64,000 nt of DNA from NCBI GenBank assembly GCA_017548985.1, contig JAFYYW010000036.1, positions 62,001 through 126,000 of the forward strand, written 5' to 3'. A program made the position numbers and the translations under genes. The notes under the pieces are model-generated. The model had not been told where the DNA came from, did no database searches, and saw nothing but the letters and a program-made list of their open reading frames with translations. The first letter of the stretch is position 1; each line of letters opens with the position of its first letter. Origin of the DNA: Bacteroidales bacterium. GTDB lineage: Bacteria; Bacteroidota; Bacteroidia; Bacteroidales; UBA932. Below, one piece after another: positions 50,830-60,327 of the stretch.

Positions 50830-52482
50830 CTACTTGGCCAGAGCCTCGAGGATCTCATGGCGGGCCTTGCGGAAGTGCAGGGTGGACATGTCGTAAGTTG
50901 TCCATTCATACACGTTCTGGCGGCATATTTCCTTGGCCAGGGCCTCATCCTTCTTGGAAAGCATCTGGAGGAGGGTGTAATCCGCTATACCGTCCCTCAT
51001 AGCCTCGAGACGGATCGAGCCGTAAAGCTTCTTGTCGCCGGGATAGATGATCCAGCTGTCTCCACCGGGAAGGATATTCCCGCCCTCGAGATTGATGGAT
51101 GTGGACTCATAAGAGGGATCGTCTCCCCTCCATTGGTTGAGTCCCCAGTGGAGATAACCTGTCGCCCCGTAGCGGAAATTGATCCAATGCAACAGGCGGG
51201 TCTTCAGCAACGGCTGCTCAAGGAAACGGTTGGCATAGTTGCCCTGAGGTGCCAGGCAGGTATAGAACCACACCTCATCACCGGCCGCCTGCCTCTCCTT
51301 ATAGAATGAATACCCGTCAGCGTAGAAATTCAACTGGGGCACCCAGATGTCCACTATGTCCGCCAGGTTGTGTGAATGGCAGGCCTCTATGATCGGAACG
51401 TCCGGAGCGTACTGCTTGAAGAATTTGGCGATGTCAACATAAGACTGATAGTTGTCTCCCGCTGGCTCATCAGCGATATGCTGGCAATAGATTGAGTACC
51501 ATCCCTTTTCCTTCAGATGTGAGACGAAAACGGGGATGAATTGTGAATAATAGTTCTTGGCGATGGGATCCTCGATGGGCAGTTTTTCCGTCATTCCAGG
51601 AATATTGACTCCGAACGGACTGTTCCACAAACCGACACGACCACCGATATGCCCGACCTCGAGTTTCTTGAGGACTCCGGCCTCCTCGAAAATCTCCACC
51701 TCCTTGTCGAACTTCGTGAAATCAAAGCTCCACTTGTCTCCTTCGGCCTTGGAATCGATTGTTCCAAGGGAGATCAGGATCGTGTTCTGATAGCTTTCTT
51801 TCATTACCTCAGCCAGGGCCCTCAGGTAATCCCAATGCTCCTCCGAATACAACTCGGCATCAGGATTGAAATGCTTCAAAGACCTCTCCGCCGCGTTGAA
51901 CCAGTTGGTGACCCAGAGAGTAGGCTCCTCAAGGACCACGGGATAGACCTTTACAGCGAGCTCTCCGCTCAGGTTGACTCCCTTGCCTTTCACCTTGACC
52001 TTGCCCTTGTAAACACCGGGCGCGGCGTCCTTCGGCACGGCTACCGTGACCCACACGGGTTGTGTCTTGCCGGCGGGAACCTCCCAATCCTTGGCGTCAT
52101 CGATAATCGCGTCAGGATACATGCCTGAGACCGATTGGATGGCGTCCCTTCCTGGTGTAGGAGTGGTACGGCCGACGTGGATATAGTCCACGAAACCGGT
52201 CGTCACGGACTCCAGCGCATGTCCGGCGTCATCCTTCAGAGCCTCAAATGACAAATTTAGGCCCTCAAGATTCCACGCGCTTCTGAGAGTGAACTGGAAG
52301 GTGGCGTGCTCCCCAGCCGCCACTTCCTCTATTTCCGAATATGGATGGGACCAGGAAGTCTCAGGAAGAATTTTCTCCAAGGGATCGACCCTCTGGAAAG
52401 AGACTTGCTTATTGTCACAACAAGAGACAACAGTGAAAACCGCCAGTGCAAAGACGGCGATGAAAAAACCGAAACGCTTCAT
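50830..52482 (-). CDS. DUF4091 (GH123-like) exported lipoprotein
   Basis: A 550-residue lipoprotein starting at the ATG at 52482 (a TTG two codons earlier is rejected); lipobox TVVSC. An N-terminal beta domain (about 25-190, GVYKGKVKVKGKGVNLSGEL pattern) precedes a TIM-barrel-like region of DUF4091: CQHIADEPAGDNY near 338 carries an Asp-Glu pair in the place of the GH123 catalytic pair, and LLHWINFRYGATGYLHWGLNQW near 437 is a hallmark of the family. Probably a glycosidase acting on a host or plant glycan; the substrate is not inferable. Confidence 0.78.
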   Translation of the reverse strand: MKRFGFFIAVFALAVFTVVSCCDNKQVSFQRVDPLEKILPETSWSHPYSEIEEVAAGEHATFQFTLRSAWNLEGLNLSFEALKDDAGHALESVTTGFVDYIHVGRTTPTPGRDAIQSVSGMYPDAIIDDAKDWEVPAGKTQPVWVTVAVPKDAAPGVYKGKVKVKGKGVNLSGELAVKVYPVVLEEPTLWVTNWFNAAERSLKHFNPDAELYSEEHWDYLRALAEVMKESYQNTILISLGTIDSKAEGDKWSFDFTKFDKEVEIFEEAGVLKKLEVGHIGGRVGLWNSPFGVNIPGMTEKLPIEDPIAKNYYSQFIPVFVSHLKEKGWYSIYCQHIADEPAGDNYQSYVDIAKFFKQYAPDVPIIEACHSHNLADIVDIWVPQLNFYADGYSFYKERQAAGDEVWFYTCLAPQGNYANRFLEQPLLKTRLLHWINFRYGATGYLHWGLNQWRGDDPSYESTSINLEGGNILPGGDSWIIYPGDKKLYGSIRLEAMRDGIADYTLLQMLSKKDEALAKEICRQNVYEWTTYDMSTLHFRKARHEILEALAK

Positions 52483-52505
52483 ATCCAATGAGTTTTAGTG
52501 TTACT

Positions 52506-54239
52506 CTATATAAACTCCTCCCGCTCCTTTATATCCTTTATGCGGAGCTGGAGAGTGGAGTTGCCTCGATAGTAGTTCTCAACGATTGAATAGCAAATGT
52601 CGAAGGGATTGCCTGCTTTGATATATTCGTAATAATCCGCCATGTTGAAAGCGATGGCCGGAATCTGGTGGAACGGCTGTTTCTCATCAATCAGGTCAAG
52701 CTTCATGTGGACACCACCGGCGCCGACCTTGCGACCATTGCCGCCGTCGGAGACGTTCTCAGTCAGGAACACAGGATTATTGTTGCCAGGACCGAAGGGC
52801 TGGAACTGCTTCAAGAGCCTGAAGAACTTGGGGGTAATCTGGCTGAACTCAAGTTTGGCGTCAATGTCAGTCACCGGAGTCAACATCTCATCGGTGATCT
52901 TTCCGGCGATGAATTTGTCGATCCTGCGCACGAACTCGTCCAGGTTGCTCTCCTTCATCGTCAGACCGGCGGCATAGACATGGCCTCCAAAGTTCTCCAA
53001 GAGGTCAGCGCAGCTCTCTATCGACTCATATAGATCGAAGCCGGCGACGCTTCTGGCTGATCCAGTAATGAAACCGTTGGACTTGGTGAGGACTATCGTG
53101 GGCTTATAGAAGGCCTCAACAAGACGGGAGGCGACTATCCCGACGACACCCTTGTTCCAAGTCGGGTTGTACACTATCGTAGCGGCGCCGGTCGACAGGG
53201 CGGTCCCGTTCTGGACCATCTCCAAAGCGTCTTGGGTAATCTCCCGGTCTATTCCCTTGCGCTCATTGTTGTTGTCGTTAATTCGCTCGCCGACAATGTT
53301 GGCGATATGGTCGTCAGCGGCGGTCAAAAGCTCTACCGCGAGCCTTCCCGTCTCCATACGGCCGGCGGCGTTGATCCTGGGGCCGATCTTGAAAACTATG
53401 TCATCGATGGTCAGATGACCTGGCTCCAGCTTGGAGAGGGTCGCCATGGCAAGCAATCCTTTACGAGGATTCTCATTGAGCTGTTTCAAGCCGAAATGCG
53501 CCAGTATCCTGTTCTCTCCGACCATCGTCACAAGATCCGCGGCGATGCTCACGACCAGAAGATCCAGCAAAGGGATCAGGGTCTCGAACGGTATTCCGTA
53601 TTTCTTGGAATATGCCTGGACAAGCTTGAAACCGACTCCGCATCCGGAGAGGTCGTCGAAGGGATAGGAGTCATCCTCCCTCTTGGGATCCAGGACAGCC
53701 ACGGCGGATGGAAGCTTGTCCTCCGGGAGGTGATGGTCGCAAATGATCACATCTATCCCCTTCGTTTTCGCGTAATCCACTTTCTCGTTGGCCTTTATGC
53801 CGCAGTCGAGGGTGATTATAAGACCGAAACCTCCGTCGCTCGCCCAGTCTATTCCCTTGTAAGACAGGCCATAACCCTCATCGTAACGGTCCGGAATATA
53901 GAAATCGACCTTTTGGGAATATCGCCTCAGGAAAGAATACACAAGGGCCACGGCGGTAGTGCCGTCCACGTCATAATCCCCATATACCAGGATCTTTTCC
54001 TCGGAAGTGATGGCTTTGCGCACCCTCTTGACAGCAGCGTCCATGTCCTTCATCAAGAACGGGTCATAGAGATTGTCAAGGCTGGGGCGGAAGAAAGAGC
54101 GGGCCTGCTCGAAGGTCTCAACTCCCCTTTTCACAAGCAGTTCGGCCAGGACACGGTCAATGCCCAGCTCGGCGGAAAGCCTTCCCACCTTCTCCGGATC
54201 GGCCGGTTCTTTGATTATCCACTTGCGCTCTTTCGCCAT
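52506..54239 (-). CDS. recJ: Single-stranded-DNA exonuclease RecJ
   Basis: A 577-residue 5'-3' exonuclease of the DHH family. The ATG at 54239 is used, since the longer TTG frame to 54248 runs into the promoter box at 54253-54246. Metal-binding motifs are intact: DYDVDGTTA near 83, DCGIKANE near 140, CDHHLPED near 166, and SGCGVGFKL near 208. The DHHA1 part (GPRINAAGRM near 293, GGHVYAAGL near 424) and the OB-type domain follow. It is divergent from lysS. Confidence 0.92.
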   Translation of the reverse strand: MAKERKWIIKEPADPEKVGRLSAELGIDRVLAELLVKRGVETFEQARSFFRPSLDNLYDPFLMKDMDAAVKRVRKAITSEEKILVYGDYDVDGTTAVALVYSFLRRYSQKVDFYIPDRYDEGYGLSYKGIDWASDGGFGLIITLDCGIKANEKVDYAKTKGIDVIICDHHLPEDKLPSAVAVLDPKREDDSYPFDDLSGCGVGFKLVQAYSKKYGIPFETLIPLLDLLVVSIAADLVTMVGENRILAHFGLKQLNENPRKGLLAMATLSKLEPGHLTIDDIVFKIGPRINAAGRMETGRLAVELLTAADDHIANIVGERINDNNNERKGIDREITQDALEMVQNGTALSTGAATIVYNPTWNKGVVGIVASRLVEAFYKPTIVLTKSNGFITGSARSVAGFDLYESIESCADLLENFGGHVYAAGLTMKESNLDEFVRRIDKFIAGKITDEMLTPVTDIDAKLEFSQITPKFFRLLKQFQPFGPGNNNPVFLTENVSDGGNGRKVGAGGVHMKLDLIDEKQPFHQIPAIAFNMADYYEYIKAGNPFDICYSIVENYYRGNSTLQLRIKDIKEREEFI

Positions 54240-54245
54240 ATTAAG

Positions 54246-54253
54246 CAAATATA
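54246..54253 (-). promoter_or_regulatory. -7 promoter box of recJ
   Basis: The minus strand reads TATATTTG, perfect, ending 6 bp before the recJ ATG at 54239; a very short leader is expected. Confidence 0.6.
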
Positions 54254-54276
54254 ATGACTTTATTCAACAATTACAA

Positions 54277-54308
54277 TTTCGGTTTATAGATTAAATGTCT
54301 TATTTTTG
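54277..54308 (+). promoter_or_regulatory. Promoter of lysS
   Basis: TTTC at 54277-54280 and a perfect TATTTTTG at 54301-54308 are 20 bp apart. The -7 box lies after an in-frame ATG at 54295, so that ATG cannot be in the transcript; translation must begin at 54364. Confidence 0.7.
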
Positions 54309-54363
54309 TAGTTTGAGGCCAGTAGGAAGGCTTTTTAGGTTGATTTTTAATTTTTTAAATAAT

Positions 54364-55896
54364 ATGGCGAATATTGAGTTGAGCGAGCAGGAGGTCATCC
54401 GCAGGGAGTCCTTGGCAAAATTGAGGGAACTGGGTATCAATCCTTATCCGGCACCGCTTTATCCGGTCAACACGACCGCGAAGGAGATCGAGGCTGGTTT
54501 CGATCCCGAGAAAGGCAACTTCCAGGATGTCTGTCTGGCGGGAAGGATAATGTCCCGCAGGATTATGGGGGCGGCCTCATTCGGCGAGCTCCAGGACTCC
54601 ACGGGAAGGATCCAGGTCTATGTCAAGAGGGATGAGATCTGCCCTGACGAGGACAAGACGATGTACAACACTGTCTGGAAAAAGCTTTTGGACATTGGCG
54701 ACATCGTGGGCGTGAAAGGTTTCGCTTTCATCACCCAGACTGGACAGCTGAGCGTCCATGTGAAGGAACTGACCGTGCTGAGCAAGTCACTCAGAGTTCT
54801 CCCGATCGTCAAGACCGACGCTGACGGCAAGGTCTACGACGGCTTCTCCGATCCGGAGCTCCGTTACCGCCAGAGATACGTGGATCTGATCGTGAACCCG
54901 CAGGTGAGGGATGTCTTCGTCCAGAGGGCCCAGATTGTCTCCACAATGAGGGAGTATTTCAACGAGGCCGGTTGTCTTGAGGTCGAGACCCCGATCCTCC
55001 AATCAATTCCCGGTGGAGCTACCGCCCGCCCGTTCATCACCCACCACAACGCCCTGGACATCGATCTTTACATGAGAATAGCCAACGAGCTCTATCTCAA
55101 GAGGCTGATTGTCGGAGGCTACAGCGGAGTCTATGAGTTCGCCAAGGATTTCCGCAACGAGGGAATGGACAAGACCCACAATCCTGAGTTCACCTGCATG
55201 GAGATCTACGTGGCCTACAAGGACTACATCTGGATGATGGAGTTCGTGGAGAAGATGCTCGAGAAGATCGCTCTCAAGCTCCACGGCACCACCAAAGTTA
55301 ATATCGGCGAGAATGAGGTCGATTTCAAGGCCGGATATCGCCGTCTCCCCATCCTTGAGGCGATCAAGGAATACGCCGGGGTAGACGTCGCCGGAATGGG
55401 TGTTGACGAGTTGCGGGAGACCTGCAAGAAGCTTAATGTCGAGTTCGAGCCGTCCATGGGCGAAGGCAAGTTGATCGACGCCATATTCGGCGCTTACGTT
55501 GAGGATCATCTGGTCCAGCCTACCTTCATTATCGACTACCCTGTCTCCATGTCACCTTTGACAAAGAGACACCGCATCGACCCTACGCTCACGGAGCGTT
55601 TCGAGTTGTTCGTCTGCGGCAAAGAGCTGGCCAACGCGTATTCAGAGCTTAACGACCCTATCGACCAGCTGGAAAGGTTCGAGGAGCAGGCCGCTCTCAA
55701 GAGCCATGGTGACGACGAGGCCATGTTCATCGACTACGACTTCGTGCGCGCCCTCGAGTACGGCATGCCGCCGACTTCCGGCCTTGGAATGGGAATTGAC
55801 CGTCTGACCATGTTCATGACCGGCCAGACAACCATCCAGGACGTCCTCTTCTTCCCGCAGATGCGTCCCGAGAAAACCCTCAAGAAAGAGGACTAG
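54364..55896 (+). CDS. lysS: Lysyl-tRNA synthetase, class II
   Basis: A 510-residue enzyme charging tRNA-Lys. The start at 54364 is fixed by the promoter at 54277-54308 and gives the usual [10 protein letters not shown] beginning. An OB-fold anticodon-binding domain ([19 protein letters not shown] near 65) is followed by class II motifs: motif 2 [18 protein letters not shown] near 260 and motif 3 [12 protein letters not shown] near 480. Length is normal. Its stop overlaps the next GTG start by one base. Confidence 0.96.
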   Translation: MANIELSEQEVIRRESLAKLRELGINPYPAPLYPVNTTAKEIEAGFDPEKGNFQDVCLAGRIMSRRIMGAASFGELQDSTGRIQVYVKRDEICPDEDKTMYNTVWKKLLDIGDIVGVKGFAFITQTGQLSVHVKELTVLSKSLRVLPIVKTDADGKVYDGFSDPELRYRQRYVDLIVNPQVRDVFVQRAQIVSTMREYFNEAGCLEVETPILQSIPGGATARPFITHHNALDIDLYMRIANELYLKRLIVGGYSGVYEFAKDFRNEGMDKTHNPEFTCMEIYVAYKDYIWMMEFVEKMLEKIALKLHGTTKVNIGENEVDFKAGYRRLPILEAIKEYAGVDVAGMGVDELRETCKKLNVEFEPSMGEGKLIDAIFGAYVEDHLVQPTFIIDYPVSMSPLTKRHRIDPTLTERFELFVCGKELANAYSELNDPIDQLERFEEQAALKSHGDDEAMFIDYDFVRALEYGMPPTSGLGMGIDRLTMFMTGQTTIQDVLFFPQMRPEKTLKKED

Positions 55897-56702
55897 TGGA
55901 AGAGACCATCACATCGGGGCAGAATCCGAAAATAAAGGAGTTACTGACGCTTCAGGAAAAGTCTCGCGAGAGGCGCTCAGCTGGTTTATTCGTGGTTGAG
56001 GGCCAACGTGAGCTTGACCACTGCCTTGCCGCCGGTTTCGTCCCTGACACCATCTTCGTTTGCACTGATATCTATGGTACAGAGGTAATTGCCTTTCCGG
56101 AAGGGACGAAGGTGTTCAGGGTCAGCAGGAATGTGTACGAGAAGATCGCGTACAGGGGCGGCACGGAAGGGATTATCGCCGAGATGAAATACAAGGAGCG
56201 GAAGTTGGAGGACATCAAGCTCGGTGAGAACCCGCTGATCGTGGTGCTGGAGAGTGTCGAGAAGCCCGGCAACCTCGGGGCTGTGCTTAGAAGCGCTGAC
56301 GCCGCCGGAGCCGACGCCGTCATCATCTGCGATCCCCTAACCGACCTCTACAACCCCAACCTGATCCGAGCCAGCATAGGAGCCATATTCTCAAGACAGG
56401 TTGTCGCCGCATCCTCAGAAGAGACTATCAGTTGGTTGAAATCCAATGGGATCCAGATACTTACCGCCCAGCTTCAGGACTCGTCACTCTACTACGACAC
56501 CCCCATGACCGGTCCCACGGCCATCGTGATGGGCACTGAGTCGACCGGCCTGACCGACATCTGGCGCAAGGCGGCTGACAAGCACATCCGCATCCCTATG
56601 CTCGGAGCCCTCGATTCGCTAAACGTCTCGGTTTCCGCCGCCATTCTCCTCTTCGAGGCCGTCCGGCAACGTGGAGGCCGTTTTTCGGAAACTATTAATT
56701 AA
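55896..56702 (+). CDS. TrmH/SpoU-family RNA 2'-O-methyltransferase
   Basis: A 268-residue methyltransferase starting at a GTG that shares its G with the lysS stop (TAGTG). An N-terminal substrate-binding domain (RRSAGLFVVEGQRELDHCL near 27) precedes the SPOUT knot with the three motifs: VEKPGNLGAVLRSAD near 121, VMGTESTGL near 208, and ALDSLNVSVSAAILLFEA near 238. It uses SAM to methylate a ribose in rRNA or tRNA; the exact site is not predictable. Confidence 0.88.
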   Translation: MEETITSGQNPKIKELLTLQEKSRERRSAGLFVVEGQRELDHCLAAGFVPDTIFVCTDIYGTEVIAFPEGTKVFRVSRNVYEKIAYRGGTEGIIAEMKYKERKLEDIKLGENPLIVVLESVEKPGNLGAVLRSADAAGADAVIICDPLTDLYNPNLIRASIGAIFSRQVVAASSEETISWLKSNGIQILTAQLQDSSLYYDTPMTGPTAIVMGTESTGLTDIWRKAADKHIRIPMLGALDSLNVSVSAAILLFEAVRQRGGRFSETIN

Positions 56703-56790
56703 TAGTCACTTACAGGTTTTCGCATGGTCATATTTCCCATGCACACTAACGTAAATAATTAATAATCAATTAATAATAGAAAACGCCACA

Positions 56791-57732
56791 ATGGGGAAAT
56801 ATGGTTTGATCGGGGACCCGATAGCGACATCAAGGAGTCCGCTTCTGTTCGAGGCGGCATATAAAGGTCAGGAGCAGCCCGACGGGACAGCCTACAAATA
56901 CGATCTCATCGAAGGGTCAGACTTCGAGGCCGTTTTCAAGAAGTTTGAGGAGGAATATTCAGCCATCAACGTGACGGCCCCTTTCAAGGAACTGGCCTAC
57001 GCCAGGATCGAGGAAATGGCTGAACTGGGCAAGGGTTTGATCTCCGGGCCGGTTGCCAGGATCGGCGCCACCAACCTTCTTGTCAAGACCGTTGATGGCA
57101 TCACCGCACATAACTCGGACTTCACCGGAATAGTGGCGGCCATAGCCGAGGCTTACTACCCCGGCATAGTCAAAGAGTTCATCACAGAATACGGCAACCA
57201 TTTCTTCATCAAGATCCACCAGTTCTTCCTGATGAGCCTCGCCAGGAGGTTCAATCAGCAGCCGCAAGCCCTGATCGTGGGCTGCGGAGGCGCCGGAAGG
57301 GCGGCGGCAGTCGCGGCCGGAGAACTTGGATTCGGCACTGTCCTGATGAACAGGACCATCGAAAAAGCCCAGGCTATCGCTGAGGACATGCCGGAATATG
57401 GCTTCATAGTCGATCCAATCGCGGATTTCAAAGAGGCCGTTAAGGAGTGTGATCTGATTATTTACACTCTCCCCATGGCTCTGCCGGAGATTGAGGAGTT
57501 CAACGCGGATGATTTTGCCACCCCGGGAGCCTGTGAAGGGAAGGTCATTTTGGAAGCCAATTATAAGAACCCTTCATTTGATGAGATCGCCCAGACGAAA
57601 ATAGCGGCCGCTGACGGGATCTATATTCCCGGCGACAGGTGGCTCCTGTATCAAGCCCTTACAGGTTATCCCTTCATGACCGGCCTCACTCCCGACCTTG
57701 ACGCCATGGAAGCGGCCCTGGGAGCGTTATAG
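56791..57732 (+). CDS. aroE: Shikimate dehydrogenase with an inter-domain insertion
   Basis: A 313-residue enzyme reducing dehydroshikimate. Substrate motifs: TSRSPLLF near 11, NVTAPFKE near 61 with the catalytic Lys, and HNSDFTG near 112 with the catalytic Asp. The NADP domain begins GCGGAGRAAAVAA near 170 and has NRT as the phosphate clamp. Between the two parts stand about 37 extra residues (about 125-162, YYPGIVKEFITEYGNHFF followed by a helix), making it longer than the usual 245-290. The gap to the methyltransferase is A/T-rich without a clear promoter box. Confidence 0.85.
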   Translation: MGKYGLIGDPIATSRSPLLFEAAYKGQEQPDGTAYKYDLIEGSDFEAVFKKFEEEYSAINVTAPFKELAYARIEEMAELGKGLISGPVARIGATNLLVKTVDGITAHNSDFTGIVAAIAEAYYPGIVKEFITEYGNHFFIKIHQFFLMSLARRFNQQPQALIVGCGGAGRAAAVAAGELGFGTVLMNRTIEKAQAIAEDMPEYGFIVDPIADFKEAVKECDLIIYTLPMALPEIEEFNADDFATPGACEGKVILEANYKNPSFDEIAQTKIAAADGIYIPGDRWLLYQALTGYPFMTGLTPDLDAMEAALGAL

Positions 57733-57742
57733 GATTTCGGAA

Positions 57743-57782
57743 CGGTTTTTGGTAATTGTCGTGACAATATTACCAAAAACCG
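57743..57782. repeat. Large palindrome between aroE and an outer-membrane barrel gene
   Basis: CGGTTTTTGGTAAT (57743-57756) and its perfect inverse (57769-57782) enclose a TTGTC/GACAA core, giving a hairpin of about 19 bp. It ends 7 bp before the ATG at 57790. No T-run follows on the plus strand, so it may be a terminator of unusual shape, an operator or an mRNA leader structure. Confidence 0.75.
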
Positions 57783-57789
57783 GACAGCC

Positions 57790-58458
57790 ATGAAAAAGAT
57801 AATCATCATTTTGTGCCTCGCGGTCATTGCCTTTACGGCAGGAGCCCAGCCTGGCTATCGCCATGGACCCTATCCCGGCAACTCCAGAGGTTACGGTCAC
57901 AGCCACCGTGGTTATCATGACTCAAGCCTCTATGGCGGAATCAAATTCGGAATCACGGCATCCCATATCGCTGATGGATCTTCTGAGCTGAACGCATCAG
58001 GAATCAAGTCCGGCATAACCACAGGACTGGCTGGAGGCTTTTTAATCAGTCCTTTCGCTGCCTTCGAATCAGGTCTTTACTATGTCGAGAAAGGAGGAAA
58101 CGGACGGCAAGGGGGGAATAAAGTGACCTACAACCTTAATTATCTTGAGATTCCTTTACTCCTGAAAATAAACATCTTTTCCGGTAACCGGGCAGTTGTC
58201 CAGCCCTACGCCGGAGCCTATTTGGGGCTTGGAGTGGGAGGACAGATAAAGGACTATGGAACAAGGATTTCCAGCAGTTCTTTCTATGATGCTGATTTCC
58301 GTCGAGGTGACAGCGGCCTAGCCTTCGGATGTGGAGTCACTTGGTCGTTCCTCCATGCCAATATCGGCTATGAGTACGGTCTCACCGACATAAGCGACTC
58401 CGGCTTCGGCGACCGACATAACCGTGCCCTGACGCTCACCGTCGGCTTCGCGTTCTAG
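57790..58458 (+). CDS. Outer-membrane beta-barrel (PorT-like) protein
   Basis: A 222-residue exported protein: signal peptide IIIILCLAVIAFTAGAQ, a His/Gly/Tyr-rich linker (about 20-45, YRHGPYPGNSRGYGHSHRG), then an eight-stranded-type barrel of PF13568 character (IKFGITASHIADG; NLNYLEIPLLLKINIF; LTVGFAF with a terminal Phe). The His-rich linker could bind a metal, but that is only a suggestion. Its end overlaps the convergent purA stop by 4 bp. Confidence 0.75.
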   Translation: MKKIIIILCLAVIAFTAGAQPGYRHGPYPGNSRGYGHSHRGYHDSSLYGGIKFGITASHIADGSSELNASGIKSGITTGLAGGFLISPFAAFESGLYYVEKGGNGRQGGNKVTYNLNYLEIPLLLKINIFSGNRAVVQPYAGAYLGLGVGGQIKDYGTRISSSSFYDADFRRGDSGLAFGCGVTWSFLHANIGYEYGLTDISDSGFGDRHNRALTLTVGFAF

Positions 58459-59723
58459 CGCTCGATGGTGGCTTCGCGGTCAGGCCCGAGGGAGATGATG
58501 CTGACGGGGACGCCCAAATAGTTCTCTATGAACTTGATATAATCCTTGAACTCTTTCGGGAGACCAGACTCGGAACGGATCCCGGTAAGATCTGTTTTCC
58601 AACCAGGGAATTCGGTGTAGACCGGCTCGATCTGAGCCGAAATATCAAACGGAACCTGATCAGTCTCAACGCCTTCCACTTTATATGAAGTGCAGGCCTT
58701 TATCGAGTCGAAACCATCCAGACAGTCGGACTTCATCATGATGAGGTCTGTCACGCCATCGATCATCACGGTGTACTTCAAGGCGACCAGGTCCAGCCAG
58801 CCGCAGCGGCGGGGACGTCCGGTCACGGCTCCGAACTCATGTCCGACACGGCGGAGAGTCTCACCCGTCTCATCAAAAAGCTCGGTCGGGAACGGTCCGC
58901 TTCCGACACGCGTGCAATATGCCTTGAATATTCCGAACACCTTCCCTACCCTCGAAGGAGCCAGACCAAGTCCGGTGCAGACACCTCCGACGGTGGTGGA
59001 AGATGAGGTGACGAAAGGATATGACCCGAAGTCCACGTCAAGCATGGAACCTTGGGCACCTTCCGCCAAGATCGGCTTGCCTTCCTTAAGGAGGCTATCC
59101 ACAAAATACTCACAATCAATCAGCTCAAACTCCTTCAGGAACTCGGCGGCCTCCATCCACGCGGCCTCATCTTTATCGGGGTCGCACTCAAAGCCAAGAT
59201 CCGCGAGAAGCCTGAGATGACGTCCTTTCAGCTTGGCGAAACGCTCCTTGAAATCAGGAGCGAGGATATCCCCTACCCTGAGGCCATGACGTCCCACTTT
59301 GTCGGTGTAGGTCGGACCGATGCCCTTAAGCGTCGAGCCGATCTTGCCCTTCCCGGCGGCCGCCTCATAAGCGGCGTCGAGTAGCCTGTGGGTCGGAAGG
59401 ATCAGATGCGCCTTCTTGGAAATGACTATCTTCCCCTTGGGTTCGATTCCCATGGCGGACACATTGGCGCACTCCTCCTTGAATGTTACGGGATCAAGCA
59501 CGACTCCACTGCCAATGATGTTGACAGATCCTTCGCGGAATATTCCGGAAGGAATACTCCGGACGACGAAACTTTTGCCGTCAAAATGGAGTGAATGACC
59601 AGCGTTAGGCCCTCCCTGGAACCTGGCCACAGCCGGATAGCGGCCAGCCAGCACGTCAACGATCTTGCCTTTTCCCTCATCGCCCCACTGGAGGCCAAGG
59701 ACAACGTCAAGTTTTGAGCTCAT
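58455..59723 (-). CDS. purA: Adenylosuccinate synthetase
   Basis: A 422-residue enzyme making adenylosuccinate from IMP, Asp and GTP. GLQWGDEGKGKIVD near 10 holds the phosphate loop and catalytic Asp, NAGHS near 40 the catalytic His, IGSTLKGIGPTYTDKVGRHG near 127 the IMP site, and GRPRRCGWLD near 300. Length is normal. Single gene. Confidence 0.95.
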   Translation of the reverse strand: MSSKLDVVLGLQWGDEGKGKIVDVLAGRYPAVARFQGGPNAGHSLHFDGKSFVVRSIPSGIFREGSVNIIGSGVVLDPVTFKEECANVSAMGIEPKGKIVISKKAHLILPTHRLLDAAYEAAAGKGKIGSTLKGIGPTYTDKVGRHGLRVGDILAPDFKERFAKLKGRHLRLLADLGFECDPDKDEAAWMEAAEFLKEFELIDCEYFVDSLLKEGKPILAEGAQGSMLDVDFGSYPFVTSSSTTVGGVCTGLGLAPSRVGKVFGIFKAYCTRVGSGPFPTELFDETGETLRRVGHEFGAVTGRPRRCGWLDLVALKYTVMIDGVTDLIMMKSDCLDGFDSIKACTSYKVEGVETDQVPFDISAQIEPVYTEFPGWKTDLTGIRSESGLPKEFKDYIKFIENYLGVPVSIISLGPDREATIER

Positions 59724-59757
59724 GTCTTATAGGAATATTTTGATTTACAATAGGATA

Positions 59758-60297
59758 CTAGAACGGAAGGTCATCGGTGGGATTATCTCCCAAGGAGATG
59801 TCCATCGGCTCCTGCGGAGCGGGCTGCGGAGGGGCCGGCTGTTGGAACGCGGGCTGCGGAGGGTAACCGGTCCCTGAGCTTGTCGAAGGGCCGTTGGTTC
59901 GACCAAGCTCACCAACCGGCCTGGGGGACTCACCAGCCCCAGGATTGTCGGTCCTCTTACCCAGAAGCTGGAGGTTGTCAACAGCCACCTCGGTGGTGAA
60001 TCTCTTGTTTCCCGTCTGGTCAGTCCATGACCGTGTGCGAAGCTTGCCCTCGATGTAGAGCTGCGTGCCCTTGCGGATGAATTTCTCGGCGACATCGGCT
60101 GAATTCCTCCATGCTACGATGTTATGCCATTCCGTGTTCTCGCGAAGTTCTCCATTGCGGTCACGATAGCGCTCAGTTGTGGCAAGGGTGAACTGGGCCA
60201 CCTTTGTCGCACCCTGGTTAGGGTTGTTTCCATCAAGGTAACGTATCTCCGGGTCTCTTCCAACGTTACCGATCAGCATTACTTTGTTCAGTGACAT
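59758..60297 (-). CDS. ssb: Single-stranded DNA-binding protein with a repeat insertion in its tail
   Basis: A 179-residue SSB: OB fold over residues 1-110 (NKVMLIGNVGRDPEIRYLDG; EWHNIVAWRNSADVAEKFI; LYIEGKLRTRSW), then a Pro/Gln-rich flexible tail and the conserved acidic tip DDLPF that binds repair proteins. In the tail, residues about 127-144 (RTNGPSTSSGTG) are encoded by a palindromic repeat at 59866-59918. The insertion lengthens a region that tolerates change, so function should be kept. Confidence 0.95.
   Translation of the reverse strand: MSLNKVMLIGNVGRDPEIRYLDGNNPNQGATKVAQFTLATTERYRDRNGELRENTEWHNIVAWRNSADVAEKFIRKGTQLYIEGKLRTRSWTDQTGNKRFTTEVAVDNLQLLGKRTDNPGAGESPRPVGELGRTNGPSTSSGTGYPPQPAFQQPAPPQPAPQEPMDISLGDNPTDDLPF
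59866..59918. repeat. Palindromic interspersed repeat element inside ssb
   Basis: TGAGCTTGTCGAA and TTCGACCAAGCTCA form inverted arms around a short centre, bounded by AACCGG...CCGGTT-type ends. The CCCTGAGCTTGTCGAAGGG arm is shared with the element in yfcC at 2392-2443. Confidence 0.75.
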
Positions 60298-60327
60298 GAT
60301 GTTAGATGTTTAGATAATATTAAAAAA

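Noticed and set aside
54295..54363. An upstream start for lysS adding 23 residues
   Set aside because: The -7 promoter box at 54301-54308 lies after this ATG, so it cannot be transcribed from that promoter.
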